In this document: positions 34,884-48,869 of the stretch, one piece after another
Layout of the letters: each line of letters begins with the position of its first letter
How positions within the stretch are numbered: the first letter of the stretch is position 1
Source of the DNA: Cystobasidium ongulense
Lineage: Eukaryota; Basidiomycota; Cystobasidiomycetes; Cystobasidiales; Cystobasidiaceae
Assembly: GCA_022835595.1 (NCBI GenBank)
Contig: BQUP01000003.1
Location: 688,629 to 752,628, forward strand
Reading direction: 5' to 3'
DNA: 64,000 nt
Translations under genes and position numbers: made by a program
Notes under the pieces: model-generated
Told to the model about the DNA's origin: nothing
The model's database searches: none
Seen by the model: only the letters and a program-made list of their open reading frames with translations

Positions 34884-36355
34884 CGTAGATGTATTCGAGG
34901 GCTAGCTTTAGGAAAGAAGTGTGAATCAATGCGACGAGTTCCCGAAGTTTGGAGTCTCCTGGTGCTTCTGCTGTGCGGCTAGCCATAAACCTGTAGCTGG
35001 CAATGGGGGATGCGCACGACTGGCTCGGGCGGTGAGATAATGGAGGGAACGAGGAAAGTGAGAGTATCAAGCACCACGGAACAATGAAACATCACACAAA
35101 ACAATTCCTGGCGTTCTTCTCTCTCCCGTCTGCGTCAAGCATTCTTCAGCTGCAATGCTGGCATCCCCTGCCGCAACCAGCACCGGCATGATCAGCCCCG
35201 ACAACAACACAGTTCCTGCTTACTGGAATGGACACAAGCGTGCGAGTGCATTCTCAGCAACAGAAGGAATGCACCGTTAAGAGCGGCTCTGTCCTTTGCT
35301 GAGACCTCAATCCATTCTTCAGGCTGATCGACTTGGGAAGGCGGACTGCCTATCTGCCCAGCAGCTTTCATGTAACTTGAATACAGGGAGCAGACATTGA
35401 AAGCATTCCATGATGGACGTTGATCTTGTATTGTATCTCATCAGCCTGACCTGTGCATATGTTGGTCAAAGAGACAGCTGGTCGGGAACTCTTGAAGCTT
35501 ATAAACAGCGAGCAATTTCATCGACGGCGCTTTCTTTGAAGGAAAACAAAGCATAAAGCAGAAACGCCTTCACTGGGCAATTGTATTCCAATCGTTCAAG
35601 TTTGACTAGGGTGTGATAACGAAAGTAGAAAACGTATGATTAACTTAGTAAAGGAACGCTAGAACAAACTGGAAACTGAATTTTCAGGAAGAGTAGTATG
35701 TAGATGACCCCAAAACAGCAGAAGTTCCCCAGACATTCTCACACTATTTGGAAACCTTTGTAATGTATCTAACAAAAAAGCAGAAAAAAGAAGGAAGAAA
35801 GCTTTGATTTTATATAGAGAAGCGGTATCTAGAGATTTGCATTATGATTATTATCGAGGAAGTTCATAGAATTTGTAGATTTTTGTTGTAGTTTTATTTT
35901 GTCTTTCGCGCATTAGATTATGAAATGATGGCTGTATTGAGCTAGACAGAATGCAAGTAGTGATAGGGCCCATGCTGTTTTGCTGTGTAGAACAGGAACA
36001 GAATTTAGAGGCAGTTGACAGAGAAAGGAAATGTCGGACTCACCCTATCGTCAAGATCTTGCCGGTTGATTTGCACAGTTGTTTTAGCTTTAACTATAAC
36101 ATGCTGGTAACTGATCATGTTCTGTGTGCTTTATATGAGAAGAAGTGTAAGGGACCAAAAAGAGGGTTTGATTACGATTGCAATTCTGTTTAGGTATAGA
36201 TATAAAGGTGAAGGAAGCAGTGTTGAGAATTTCGCAATTGCCAAAGAGGTGAGAAAAAGGTATTATTTCGCATCTTGTTTTTGTATTACTCAATGAGTAT
36301 CAGGTAAGTGCGCTCAAAGTTTTGCACTTCAAAGATGTGATTGCCTAAAGCCAAC
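34884..36355. other. AT-rich intergenic region, 1.5 kb
   Basis: Between the membrane protein start and the pumilio gene stop, both on the minus strand. The part from 35600 to 36250 is AT-rich with runs of A and T. An 87-codon frame just upstream of the membrane protein (34807-35070) could hold a missed first exon but lacks a signal peptide. Nothing else is recognised. Confidence 0.45.
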
Positions 36356-39300
36356 TTATCTCGCCCTGTTGATGTAATGGTCTTCGTATCGTCGTCTGAT
36401 AAGACCAGGGAATTCAGCTGGGGACAGGTCCACCAGCAGTTTTTCAACTGTCACAGATACGCGTGCTATCAGTAAGTGCTCTTTCGATATTACGCGTAGA
36501 TGAAGAATTCACCTGCGACCAGATGCTTAGCGTTGAAGGGAGGATTTGACTCCCTAAAGATAGCGAGCTGCATGGAGACTTGTTCAACAATAGCCAGATG
36601 AACAGGTCCAGTAGTGTGTTTGATCAGGCGTTGAAGGGGATAGTTCGCAAACTGTACCGAAAGGAGAAGTGTTAGTGTCGTCTCCATTCCAAAGAGAGCT
36701 AGAGTTTACCCACCTCATGTCTCAGCATGGCTTGGATTCCAGTGTTACCATCGAGACCAGGAGCGAGTACTTCAGCAGCAATCATGTTAATCTCATGATC
36801 ACTTGCATTTATTATGCACTTCTCGACAACTGTCACATCAAGCAAGCAGAAATCCCACATCAGCGACACAAGATCCGGCAAGCAACTCATGTAAAATGTG
36901 ATGCGTACCATTTGAAGCGAATTTGTGTTTTGAAAAGTGCAGAACTTGACCGTGTATTTGACAGATTATATCGGCTTTATCGTGAGGGAGACCTCTTTCA
37001 AGGCAGAATTGGATAACGTAATTTCCATACTGATCTTGCATACTGTGTCATCCCAGAACAACCTGTTAGGAAGGTATCTGATTGTTTTCACAATATTTCG
37101 CACTTACAGATTTAATGCATAGCTCTTCAATTCTTCAAGAATAGGTCGTGTCATTCTCTCAGGGCAGTTTTCCAAGATCCGTTGCAAGACTCGGCAGGAG
37201 TAAGGATGAGTAGCGAAGGTATACACATTGCCTATGAATGCGTCGACTACAAAATTCAGTAGATCTGGTGGGCATGTAGTGACGATTTTCTGGATGACAT
37301 GGTTGGCATCTAAAATGTGAACTCGGGGTTAACAAGGGAATATTCATAGATCGTGCAATGACCGCCAGAACAGAAATGAGCTTACTTTGATCGCGAACAC
37401 ACTTTTGAACCGTGCCCTCGAGTTCGCGAAGTATCATGATTTGATGTTCTGGCGAGACTACCTCTAGAGTCTGTTTAGAAGAAGTAGAATCATAGGTTCG
37501 GTCATTAGCAAACAGTTTTCATATTTCACAATCTATTCCACGAGCAATTGAAAAGCAGAGCGTAAAGGATGGAAAAAGGAAAAAGGAACTCACTTTTTGT
37601 ATAACTCTACATCCATAAGTTTGTAAACTTAATCTTAGAACATTTCCTTTGATATTTTCCGCCAATATAGCAATTTGTTCTTCAGAAGCTTTCTCCAACA
37701 ATTTTTGCACGCAAAAATTTGCAAAAACATCAATTGATAAATTTAATATCAAATGATGTATTTCTTCAAAAATTAAATCACAGTCTTGTGATGTTGGATG
37801 TTCTAATATCGATTCTTGAATATATCGAGATCCAACTTGATCGCACATGAATTCTGCAATGTGACCATGCATGTCCTGTGTTTTACTATATCGTCAGCAC
37901 AGGCACTCTTGGCTTTACATAATATTGAGTCAGAGTCAAAGCAAACTCACTCGGACGCCCCATCGCTTGAGCTTATCTGCTCTGAATTCTTCCAAAAGAG
38001 GACTTCTAACAGGTCTATTCTTTTCCTCAAACATTCTCGGTCTCTCATAATCATTATTCATACCATAACCGCCTGAGCCAAGACTAGGTAGGCTATTTGG
38101 GAATCTAATATAAGGAGAATTAGATTGAAGAGATTGAGGAGGAGGTGGAGTTGCGAAACCTAGTCCATAAGTCTGTAAAGAAGGTGTATTGAGTAGATAA
38201 TCTAAATTTCCATTTCCAATACCAACACCACCATTCAAGGATGGATAACGAAGTAGAGAAGATGAACTACTTGTATTGTTCGATCCGGAAGAAACGGAAT
38301 TGAGAGACATGAAACTATTTCCACCGTCTAAAGAAGGGAGGCCGAACGGAGAATTGTATGGATTTGATAGTGGTGGTGGACTGTATGAATATTGAGACAT
38401 GTTCCGATTCATAGAAGGATTCAAATGTCCGCTGCTTTGCCATGACTATGATCACAAGAGTCGAATGTCCGAGTTGTATTCAGCATATTGGACCAATAGC
38501 AAGTGAATCGATTTGAAGCGAGGTTGAGAGATGACTCACAGCACTCCGACTACCTCTCCTATCATCACCAACATAACCACCAAATCCAACCGAAGGGGAT
38601 GAATTATAAATAGAGAGACCATAACCCGAATCTCTTCTCGGATTAAAACCACCTCCAAATCCATTATTCTGATCATTACTATATCCATCATTAGTAAAAC
38701 CGCCGATTCCCCTCGTGTTTGAATTGTTATTATTATCATTGTTGTTATTGACGGAACCAAAAGCGATTGAAGCAGTTGATGAATAATCAGAATTACCACC
38801 AGTACTACTTGCATTCGTACCCTGTCTAAATCTAATTCCGTATTCATCTATTCCTAAACCTGCTCTCCCTCCACCAGCTCCGAGTCCATAATTAAGGCCC
38901 GTCTTAGACTGAGTAGGTGAGTTGTTTCCACTTTGTTTGAGAGTTGAACCGTAAGAGGAAGGAGGGGAAGTATACGAACTTCCAGCGCCTGCAGATGGAA
39001 CGGAAGAGAAACCCAGACTAGGGAGAGAGAGTGAATCGTTATTGCTGGTAACGGGAGGTGTTTGGTATGTATTTGAGGAAGAATGAGTAGACAAAGTTGC
39101 TTGAGAATTACTACTAACTCGTCTAGTAAGTGATCCTTTTCGATCTAATCCGGCTGAAGCTTTACCATCTGGGGGAGACGAGTCACGCATCTGATCAGGT
39201 TGAGGTAAATCTAACATTGATGAGAATGAAACATTTCTAGGTATAAGGGATGCGCTTTGCCTTCCAGTGCTCTGCAAGAGGGGAGCAGAAAAGACGATTG

Positions 39301-40181
39301 TAAGCATTGGGCGGTAGGTGGATAGATAGCTATCGGCGGATTTGGTTGCGTGAAATGCATGTATCAAGACTTACTAAGTCACCACCAGCACGTCTCTCGG
39401 GACTTGCATTATGATCCAACGCGAAGCTCTGAGGCTGTAGCGCAGCAGTCGGGTTCGCCGTCAGACCTTCAGGCCAGGAAGCCGCTAGATTTGCGTCTGC
39501 TACCGTGTCTGTATTATCACCTGTTGCTAATCCTCCCCCTGAAACGTTACCAGTGTTACTTCTAGAAGACGAAGAAACTCTACTAGTAATACTAGATCTT
39601 TTATCGTGATTTTTATCTAGTACCACCGCAGCAGCTAAAGCAGAAGCTAGTTCATTATCTTCTCGCGCATTGCTTGAGGCTTGTAGAGTAGCTTGATTTA
39701 CTTCCTGAGCTAGTGTCGAGTAGACATTCTGAGCTTCTGGGGTGATGGTTGTCGTTACAGATGATGGATTTGCCCCATTGTGAGGTGCGGTAGAGTCACT
39801 CCATAGATTCCAAGGTTCCGTCGTCATAGATCCATTACCTAAACCAACAGATGGAGTGGCTGTACCACTAGCTAGGCCAGTAGGTGGTCCGGTTGAAGCA
39901 TTACCAATGGAGGGTACAATTCCAAGATTTGCAGTAGCGGTGCTTGGGTTTTGGCCGATAGGAGCAGAATCTTGATTGAGGAATTCGATAGCTGGAACAC
40001 TACGTTGACCTGATGGGGCGCGTGAGAATACAGGAGGTGGGAGGGAACCTAGTCCGAGTCTCATAGGCTCGAAGGATGATCGTCGTACCAAAGAAGGTGC
40101 AGGGCCGGTGCTTGTCGCTGTTGTTGGAGCCTGAGGGGCCTTGGAGGTATCTTGCCCTGTTGAGAGGGCAGGAGTGGCCAT
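36356..40181 (-). CDS. pumilio-family RNA-binding protein (Puf3-like)
   Basis: Ten exons: 40181-39375, 39271-38540, 38445-37951, 37875-37594, 37470-37386, 37309-37108, 37042-36909, 36829-36714, 36651-36513 and 36447-36356, exactly 1028 codons (1027 aa). The N-terminal two thirds are disordered and rich in Ser, Asn, Gly and Thr, with an Asn run. The PUM homology domain begins [39 protein letters not shown], then repeats with [45 protein letters not shown] and [10 protein letters not shown]. It ends with [14 protein letters not shown]. Puf proteins bind the 3' UTR of mRNAs and control decay; in yeast, Puf3 targets mitochondrial protein mRNAs. The ATG at 40181 ([10 protein letters not shown]) is chosen; the frame stays open upstream to 40688 over C/T-rich sequence that is probably leader. 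Confidence 0.93.
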
Positions 40182-41914
40182 GTTGAGGGTGTGCAAAGGA
40201 CACAGATGAGTGTCGCCTGTCTGGTTTGGAGAGGCGATGGGAGACGGTAGACAGGGAGTCTGGACGTGGCAGATGTGACAAGTTTCAGACGAAGGGGAGG
40301 TGTGTCGAACAAGAGAGGGAGCCTGACGACCAGCTCGTCTGCTGTAACTCACTTTGTGTTGAGAGACGAAGGGAGGTGAAGCAGAGACCGGTGGACACGT
40401 TGCTGGCCTTGAGGGGACTGTTGCAGAGCTGTGTGTTGTTATTTGCGAACTGGAGCAAAGGTCGAGGCGGTCGAGGGTGCCAGACAGCAAGGACAGTGAG
40501 GGTGAGGAGTCCGAAGGAAGGGAGACCTGCTGTTGATGGATGGCTTGCAAAGGTGTCTGTTGACTGTGCAGTGGGTAGACGTAGAGACCGCCAGTCGATT
40601 CGATTGCAGCAGGTTGCAGTGTCCAGCGACGGACTGAGGATGGGAGGAAGAGAGAGAAGCAAGCCAAGGTCAGCACTGTGACGGGCATCTACACTGGTCT
40701 CTCTGTGGGATGGACGATAAGACGAGGGAGGACAGAGTGGATATGAGTCTGCTGCTGCCTGCATTTTTCAAAGAGGTGTTCGACAGTGGAAGTGAGCCGC
40801 GACCTGAGTGTGCGTGCGTTTGAGATGGTGGAGGGGACACGCAGGCAGGCAGGATGACAGTAGCATGTGTAGAGTAGATGTCGTACTGGTGGGCTAGCCT
40901 GGAGTGTGCGATGTGTATGCCTTGACGAGGGAAGGGTGCGACTACTCACCTTGATGCAGTCGATGTATCGCCAATCGTTGGTGCTGAGAGGCGGAGGAAA
41001 AAGGTAGACTTGAGAATGAGATAGAGTTAGCGTTCAGCTGCTGCTAGAGTGATATAAAACTACTCAGTGAAGCAAGGTGGAAAGCGGAGGCAAGAGAAGA
41101 GGGCATCTTTGCTATTCATTGATTGATGTTGATGGACAGTTCACCATCTCGGAGCAGCCAGCGAGGCTCCACCACCTCCTCATTCGCATCCGAGATACCC
41201 GACACGCCCACTTCTCTTCAAGCTGACCTGAGGCGTCACCAAGGCAGCAGCTTGAAGGTGGCTTTGGCTGTGGAATCTTGCTCTGCTCGACCCGCGTTGG
41301 CTTTGGCCTTCGGAGCAGCATCGTGCGCAATTGCCCCCAGGTTATGGGAGGAGGTGTGGGTTGTATGTTTGCACCGTGTGAGAGCATCTCCGAGACATTG
41401 GAGCTACCATATGTCTTCATTTACGTTCATCTATCTATGCCCTTATACCACAGCGTAGCGTATGCTTTGCCAGCTGGGAGAAAGCTCAAGCTCAGCCCGA
41501 GAAGCGGAGGAAGAACGACCATGGCGTGACAGGCTTGTAGACCGAATGAGCGAGAAAGCGAGAGTTGAATAATAGTAGCCTTCTTCATCAGTGTCGTATT
41601 TGTGCTTGGAAAGAACACAAAAGAGAACAGAGAAACGAGCGAAAGTCGGCTGCTCCGGCTGACTTCGGCAATTCCAGATATCGCCACCACCCACCACTAC
41701 AAGGAAAGAGCTTGGTGCTTCCCGATACCTTTATGGCAATTTAACGCGATAGAAGACTGTAAGAAGCTATTGCAAAGGTCACTGCCGTTCTGCTTTCGCT
41801 CCACCCATAGGCTTCAAGCGCATTTTGCCACTTTTGCATTTGCTCTTCATTCCATTTCATCCTCCTATGATTATTGCCTCTCTTTCACACCACTACTTCT
41901 AGCAACCGGAAAAC
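40182..41914. other. long divergent intergenic region, 1.7 kb
   Basis: Lies between the pumilio gene (-) and the small basic protein gene (+). The left 700 bp are purine-rich on the plus strand (C/T-rich in the direction of the pumilio gene), as expected for a long 5' leader, and remain open in the pumilio frame up to 40688. Short frames elsewhere show no protein signature. Confidence 0.45.
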
Positions 41915-42318
41915 ATGGCCAAATCAACAACTACATCTAAAAACTCAAATACAATCAAAACTCGCTCTTCCTCATCCTCTACAAAAGCTGGTACTACCAA
42001 GCCATTCGTTTCAAAGAGCAAAGCAAAAGGACGAAAAGTTCGTGATCGAAAAGATGTAGAAGGAATGAATGGTCTGAATGCAATTGGTGATTTGCAAGCT
42101 ACTCTGAGTAGTGGTAATAAGAGGAAGTTGCAGCAAACACCCTCAAAGCAACAGGTACGCTTCCCGGTTTACCTACAGCCCGTTCGAAGTGTGTGTTCAG
42201 CTGACAGACGTTCTCCAATTTTCGCACGTGCCTTTGCTCGTTTTCTGTATTTCTCGTATAGCAGCCTCAGCAAAGCGCTGGAGAGTTAGCAGACACGCTT
42301 GCTAGCAGTAAGATATAG
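41915..42318 (+). CDS. small basic Ser/Lys-rich protein
   Basis: Exon 1 is 41915-42154. A GTACGC donor and a TATAGCAG acceptor join it in frame to an exon from 42265 that ends at TAG 42316-42318 (about 97 aa). The product has a Ser/Thr/Lys-rich start, a conserved-looking basic core (KAKGRKVRDRKDVEGMNGLNAIGDLQATL), then KRKLQQTPSK and a short amphipathic end (SAGELADTLAS). The composition suggests a nuclear or nucleolar protein, perhaps in ribosome assembly; that is a guess. A further GTAAGA donor just before the stop could replace the last few residues. Confidence 0.55.
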
Positions 42319-43199
42319 GTCTATTACCTGATCAAATCGGATTGTCGGTCCCCCATGGCGCGTCTCAAGATGCTCGGATGATTGCGCAAAACAGGCGACT
42401 AGTCAAAATCTACAGATTCCTCAAAAGTCGACACCCTTGGCCCAATCCTCGATAAACCCAACTCCCTTACGTTCTGCAAAGCTACATCTACTATAATTCC
42501 ACTCGTATAGACCCCCGAATTCTTCTCCTACTACCCTACTTCAGGTTACTGGCGCATGTTGACGGTCATCAACGCCTAGATCTCTCTAGGCGGTCGTTGG
42601 TTTTAGGATCTTCGACGAAAGTTACAAAAGAAGAACTGCATGTAAGCGAAGTAGGGGATAAGGAACGAAGCTAGTACTGCTTGAAGAGCACCGGGCAGTA
42701 GAGAATTGTTTTCAGATACGAGAAGGGTACGTGTCGTTCACGGGCTATTCGACTAGGTTCGGGATCTCCTATCACCCAACCAGTGAACGGCTCGTACAGC
42801 ACTTTCAAGATGTATACCGGTATATGCAAACGTTCTCGTCGACTTCTTATTGATACGGAGGACTGCCCTTCATCTACATGATGTCGAGCAAGCATTGTTT
42901 TTTTACAAGCGTGCGAGATGTCTCTCAAATCAAGATATTTATTACTGCAGAAACGGAGCACCATCGTCGTACACATCCTACACATCACATTGCAAAATCC
43001 TTCTTTTGTTTGCGCTTTTAATTATTTCACGATTCCCGAAGGCTTTTCATTACACAATGGATTGGAACGGGGTGGTGAGGTGTACACTGAAATCTTGTCT
43101 GGCTGACCCAGCGCCGCCTGTCTCAGGATCTGTTATGTTACGAAGTGCTGTAGTACTGCTTATTACTCATACAAATGTCGACTTCCGTCGTTCCTCTTG
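42319..43199. other. intergenic region with a hairpin
   Basis: Between the small basic gene (+) and the dioxygenase gene (-), convergent. It contains a perfect 8-bp inverted repeat at 42573-42592. A minus-strand frame of 105 codons (42671-42988) has no recognised motif. Confidence 0.45.
42573..42592. repeat. perfect inverted repeat, 8-bp stem, 4-nt loop
   Basis: CGCCTAGA, then TCTC, then TCTAGGCG. It could form a hairpin in RNA or DNA about 250 bp after the small basic gene. Role unknown; possibly part of a 3' end. Confidence 0.8.
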
Positions 43200-44316
43200 T
43201 TAAAACAGCTTTGAGAATGGCATTTCCTTGGTTGGTTGCAGCCAATTCTTTTCGTCGTACTCGGCTTCTCCTTCAATCATGTGGAACTGGAAGAGGTTGA
43301 GAATCGGTTCATCAGCGGCTACTCGACCCTTGTCAAGGGCCTTAAAGTGGACTGCTTACAGTGTATATAAACCTGCTTTTGTCGCTCAAGTTCTTCTCTG
43401 AACGATGTATGACAGCTCCATCGATGAGAACCAGAGTACCTCTTTCACATTCCTCCACTTTCCAATCATCTTTATACCTCTCGCCATCCCAATCTCTTTT
43501 CTTTATGTTCTCAGGATCATTCTTTTCTTCTTCAGAGAGTAGGTCTTCAAAAGTAGTACCATCATTTACATTTCCTGGAGTCTTACGTATAAATCTCTTT
43601 GAAATTGGTTGGTTTAATTTATGTGATTTAGGTAAAAAAGATAAACATCCATTTGAAACTGTACAATTTTCTAAAGCAAACCAAAAACCTAAAGCAGTTG
43701 GTTTTGGTTTTGTATATAAAAAAGTAGAATCATCATGAGAGGGTACTTTACCGCCAATTGCAGGTTGTTTACAAATAATCATACTTTGTAATACTCTAGG
43801 ATCATTATGATATTTTAGTTCTCTAGCCAAAGTTTTCAATCTTTCATTTTCTAAAGAGAATTTACGAAATTCAGGATCTAATTCGTGCAATGCATGACCT
43901 ATTTTATTTATCGCTCTTTCTTTTGGATACCTTAATTCGTTCGTTTGTTTATTAAATGCATCTTCTTCGAAAAAGAAACGTATTTTATCACCCGATGTAA
44001 GGAAATATGAATCTCCTACTTGATTTGAACCAGTCTCAAACTTTGTTAACGGATGTGTCGATAGATCGAATGAGGATATGAGGGCACGAGCTCTTTCGAG
44101 GAGAGTGTCGCATGTTTCGGGAGTGAAGAAGTTGGGAATGATGAGATAGCTGTGTGAAGCCAGTCTCTGTCAGTACTTGCAGGGGTATGCTAGCTTGGGT
44201 GTCTTGGTCGATCATGCATCGCGATAAGGACAACATGCAACCCACCCGTCATCGTAGAAGCGGGCTATCTGCTCGTCAGTGAGCACTTTCGCATCTGAGG
44301 GTGTGTGTCCATTCAT
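43200..44316 (-). CDS. phytanoyl-CoA dioxygenase (PhyH) family protein
   Basis: Three exons, 44316-44246, 44149-43360 and 43286-43200, exactly 316 codons (315 aa). Fe(II)/2-oxoglutarate-dependent oxygenase similar to PHYHD1. The N-terminus reads LTDEQIARFYDDGYLIIPNFFTPETCDTL, the classic PhyH opening. The iron site is H-D-D in KVPSHDDSTFLYT (HxD) with the distal His in LVLIDGAVIHRSEKNLSDKSR; the Arg of that segment would bind 2-oxoglutarate. GFWFALENCTVSNGCLSFLPKSHK matches the family block between them. The substrate is unknown. The middle of exon 2 (about 43580-44000) is markedly AT-rich, while its ends are not. Confidence 0.92.
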
Positions 44317-44891
44317 GTGGGCCTTGCTGTGTATCGCCGACGGTCAGTGTACTGTGGGAGAGTAGAAGAAAGTAGTTGCGCAGACGTCGGAGAGATGTGG
44401 GCAATGTGGCGAGTGCTGTCACATCCTACCGTAATTGCAAGAATGACGGAAGGCGCCAGTAATGGATTCGCACACTATGCTGGAATGAGTCTGGATAATC
44501 TCGAGTGCTTCTATGTTGTCTTTATCTGTTGCCTGCCGTCACATGCGCAATGTGCAGACACACACCCAAGCGCCTTGAAATTGCCTGCAGTTCTGCCTCT
44601 GACCACGGTCCCTGTAGTGAGCCAGGTCGCGGTGTCTGTGACAAGCCTTAACATGTGTCTGCAATGATGTCTACATTCCTGCCTGCTGTGTTGGTTGCAA
44701 AATGCTCGCCTTTTCATTCGGCGGACAAGAGTGCAGGATTTTGAAAGAAAAGCTCGATCAGTCCAAGTCATCAGCATAAATGTTGCTACCATTTGCAAGG
44801 ACAGCAAAGACTCTCTTTGATTCATTACAACCACGCTCAACTGTTACCAGACAGTCTTGCATCACACTGCACCCCCATCAATCAGCCAACA
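44317..44891. promoter_or_regulatory. divergent promoter PhyH-like / homocitrate synthase
   Basis: 575 bp between divergent starts. No Lys14-type or other site could be identified with confidence. Confidence 0.45.
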
Positions 44892-47098
<2,207 letters not shown>

Positions 47099-47671
47099 TC
47101 CTGAATTATTCTCGAGGATCTACTCGAACAAACGAAACAAAAATAGAAGGAAAAAAAACTAGTCAAGATTTAGACGTGCGTTTCGCCTTTAGTTACGTCC
47201 CGCCAACAGCTTTCTTCTTCTTTTCCTTTCTTCTCTTACTCAAATAACAATATAACCCTGTTTTTCTACAATCATTCTCATTTCTGGTTCGTCTGATGTA
47301 ATCGAGATGCCTTATCTTCCTAGAAGCTCTCCAGGCTGAGATTCTACAGCTGCCCACTTCTTACATCCATCGTGGCCTGACCTTCAACATCAACTTGCCT
47401 TGCTACCTTGCTGTATTGCTATTCGTTAAACAGACTTGCCCGATGCGACATGGTACGCTGTGTCTGCCATTTATTCAACATATCTGAGAAGTGGCTTCTC
47501 CATCTGAACTCCCATTTGGCAGGACACTTGCCTTCTAGTAAGCCGATGATGATATAACCTGGCTATGTGCCAATTTCTCGGTACTATCCGAAGAGAGAAA
47601 TCATATGGGTGCGCGATTCGAGTGCTTGTGTAACTTGAAAAGTGCGTTTGACTGGGAAATGAGAAGTCGAT
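47099..47671. other. convergent intergenic region
   Basis: 3' regions of homocitrate synthase (+) and the Alba/Rpp20-like gene (-). AT-rich just after the homocitrate synthase stop. No other feature was seen. Confidence 0.5.
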
Positions 47672-48742
47672 TCACGAGCCCCTGCCGCGCCCTCGTCCTT
47701 GATGTCTTCCGGTACCACCTCTGACAGGTTTCCCACGACCACCTCTACCAGGTCTGACGCCCATTGTTTTTGCGCCTAGAGCATGATTCGCGCTGACACC
47801 GGTTGAGCTGACGAGCAGTCTTTGTCGTATGCTCTTCTTGAGGGATAAAATACATTCTATTGAACTCTTGGTGCGCGTTTGATATTGTATATCTTCATCC
47901 TGGACGTGTCAAGTAAACCCGGCGTGGTATCAGGCCTTGTTGCATGTCGAAACAATGAGGCTTCTGGAAGAAGAACTTACCTCGTTTTCGGACCCGTCTT
48001 CGGGTATGATCTCATCGTTGACATCTACACTACCAGTTCTGACATCCATTGTAGTGCCGTCTTCTCCACAAGGAAGAGCATCTCTGATTGCCAATGTCAG
48101 ACTTAGGCAGACGGGTATGGCTGCGCCCAAAGCTCGTAGAATGAGGGTATGATTGCTGAAGAATTGAATGGTCAGCTCCGCAGATGAGTGGCCATAAAGT
48201 AGCCTCGCTCACCCTTTATGCATGAATGCCGCTACGCCTGACTTCAAGTAGGCAGTATAAGATGACTTCCGAGTGATCCACATCTCAGCACCGACCGGCA
48301 CAGATGTGTTCGGCTTGTTCGAGGCAGTTTTGCCAACGCCTGCAGTACTCTCTCCGATATCTTCGCCAGTAGCTGCACTAAGAGGAACAGTATCGAATCC
48401 ACCTGTTCCCCATCCTCTGTTGATTTTGTTGCCACGACGGTTCACATCAGGTCTCGTACTACCAGAGCCACCTTTTCGAGCAGCTAGAGATTGAGGTTTT
48501 GGCACGGCAAGCCTGTTCAAGCGTCCTGGTAGTAGTTGTCTCTTGGTAGGCTCCAATACCCCCTTGACTTTTGTGGCTTTGCCTTTTCTCAGTCGCGACG
48601 AGCCAGCAGCCAGTTTGTGCAGCTCAGAAGCAGATCCGGCAGGTGCATCACTGGTACGCGTCTTCTTGCGTGTGCGGGCTTCAGCAGCAGGCGCTATCTG
48701 CGAAGATGTATCATCCTGCGCATCTCTTGCACGCTTCGGCAT
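47672..48742 (-). CDS. Alba-domain protein, Rpp20/Pop7-like, with RGG tail
   Basis: Three exons, 48742-48213, 48155-47981 and 47899-47672, exactly 311 codons (310 aa). Residues 1-150 are basic, low complexity and nuclear-looking (PKRARD, RTRKKTR, RKGKATKVKG). The Alba domain follows at about 155-260: MWITRKSSYTAYLKSGVAAFMHKGNHTLILRALGAAIPVCLSLTLAIRDAL, then DIQYQTRTKSSIECILSLKK. ITRKSxxxAYLK and the LGAAIP block match Rpp20/Pop7, a subunit of RNase P and RNase MRP that binds RNA with a partner Alba protein. The C-terminal 30 residues are an Arg/Gly tail (GRGGRGK, GRGRGRGS), uncommon in Rpp20 but common in other Alba proteins. It is divergent from the Elf1 gene with 127 bp between starts. Confidence 0.82.
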
Positions 48743-48869
48743 TGCTGTTGGTTGATGTCGTTGTGTTGATCAATGTGCAGAAGTCAAAGAGGCGACACGA
48801 GGTATTCGTCGGGTCAGCCGAAGATGCTTCTCTCTTCCACCGACTGGATTCTCATCCTGGTTCATAGAG
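48743..48869. promoter_or_regulatory. compact bidirectional promoter Rpp20-like / ELF1
   Basis: 127 bp separate the two start codons. This is the tightest divergent pair in the window; both products act in RNA metabolism. Confidence 0.6.

Noticed and set aside
34807-35070. 87-codon frame upstream of the membrane protein as its first exon
   Set aside because: No frame-compatible splice to the downstream exon is evident and no signal peptide is present.
40182-40688. Longer N-terminus for the pumilio protein (start at 40688)
   Set aside because: The upstream 169 codons are low-complexity, C/T-rich on the coding strand, and fit an untranslated leader better; the frame is open by composition. 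Not excluded.
42671-42988. 105-codon minus-strand frame between the small basic gene and the dioxygenase
   Set aside because: No recognised motif and weak codon pattern; could be a real short gene but support is lacking.
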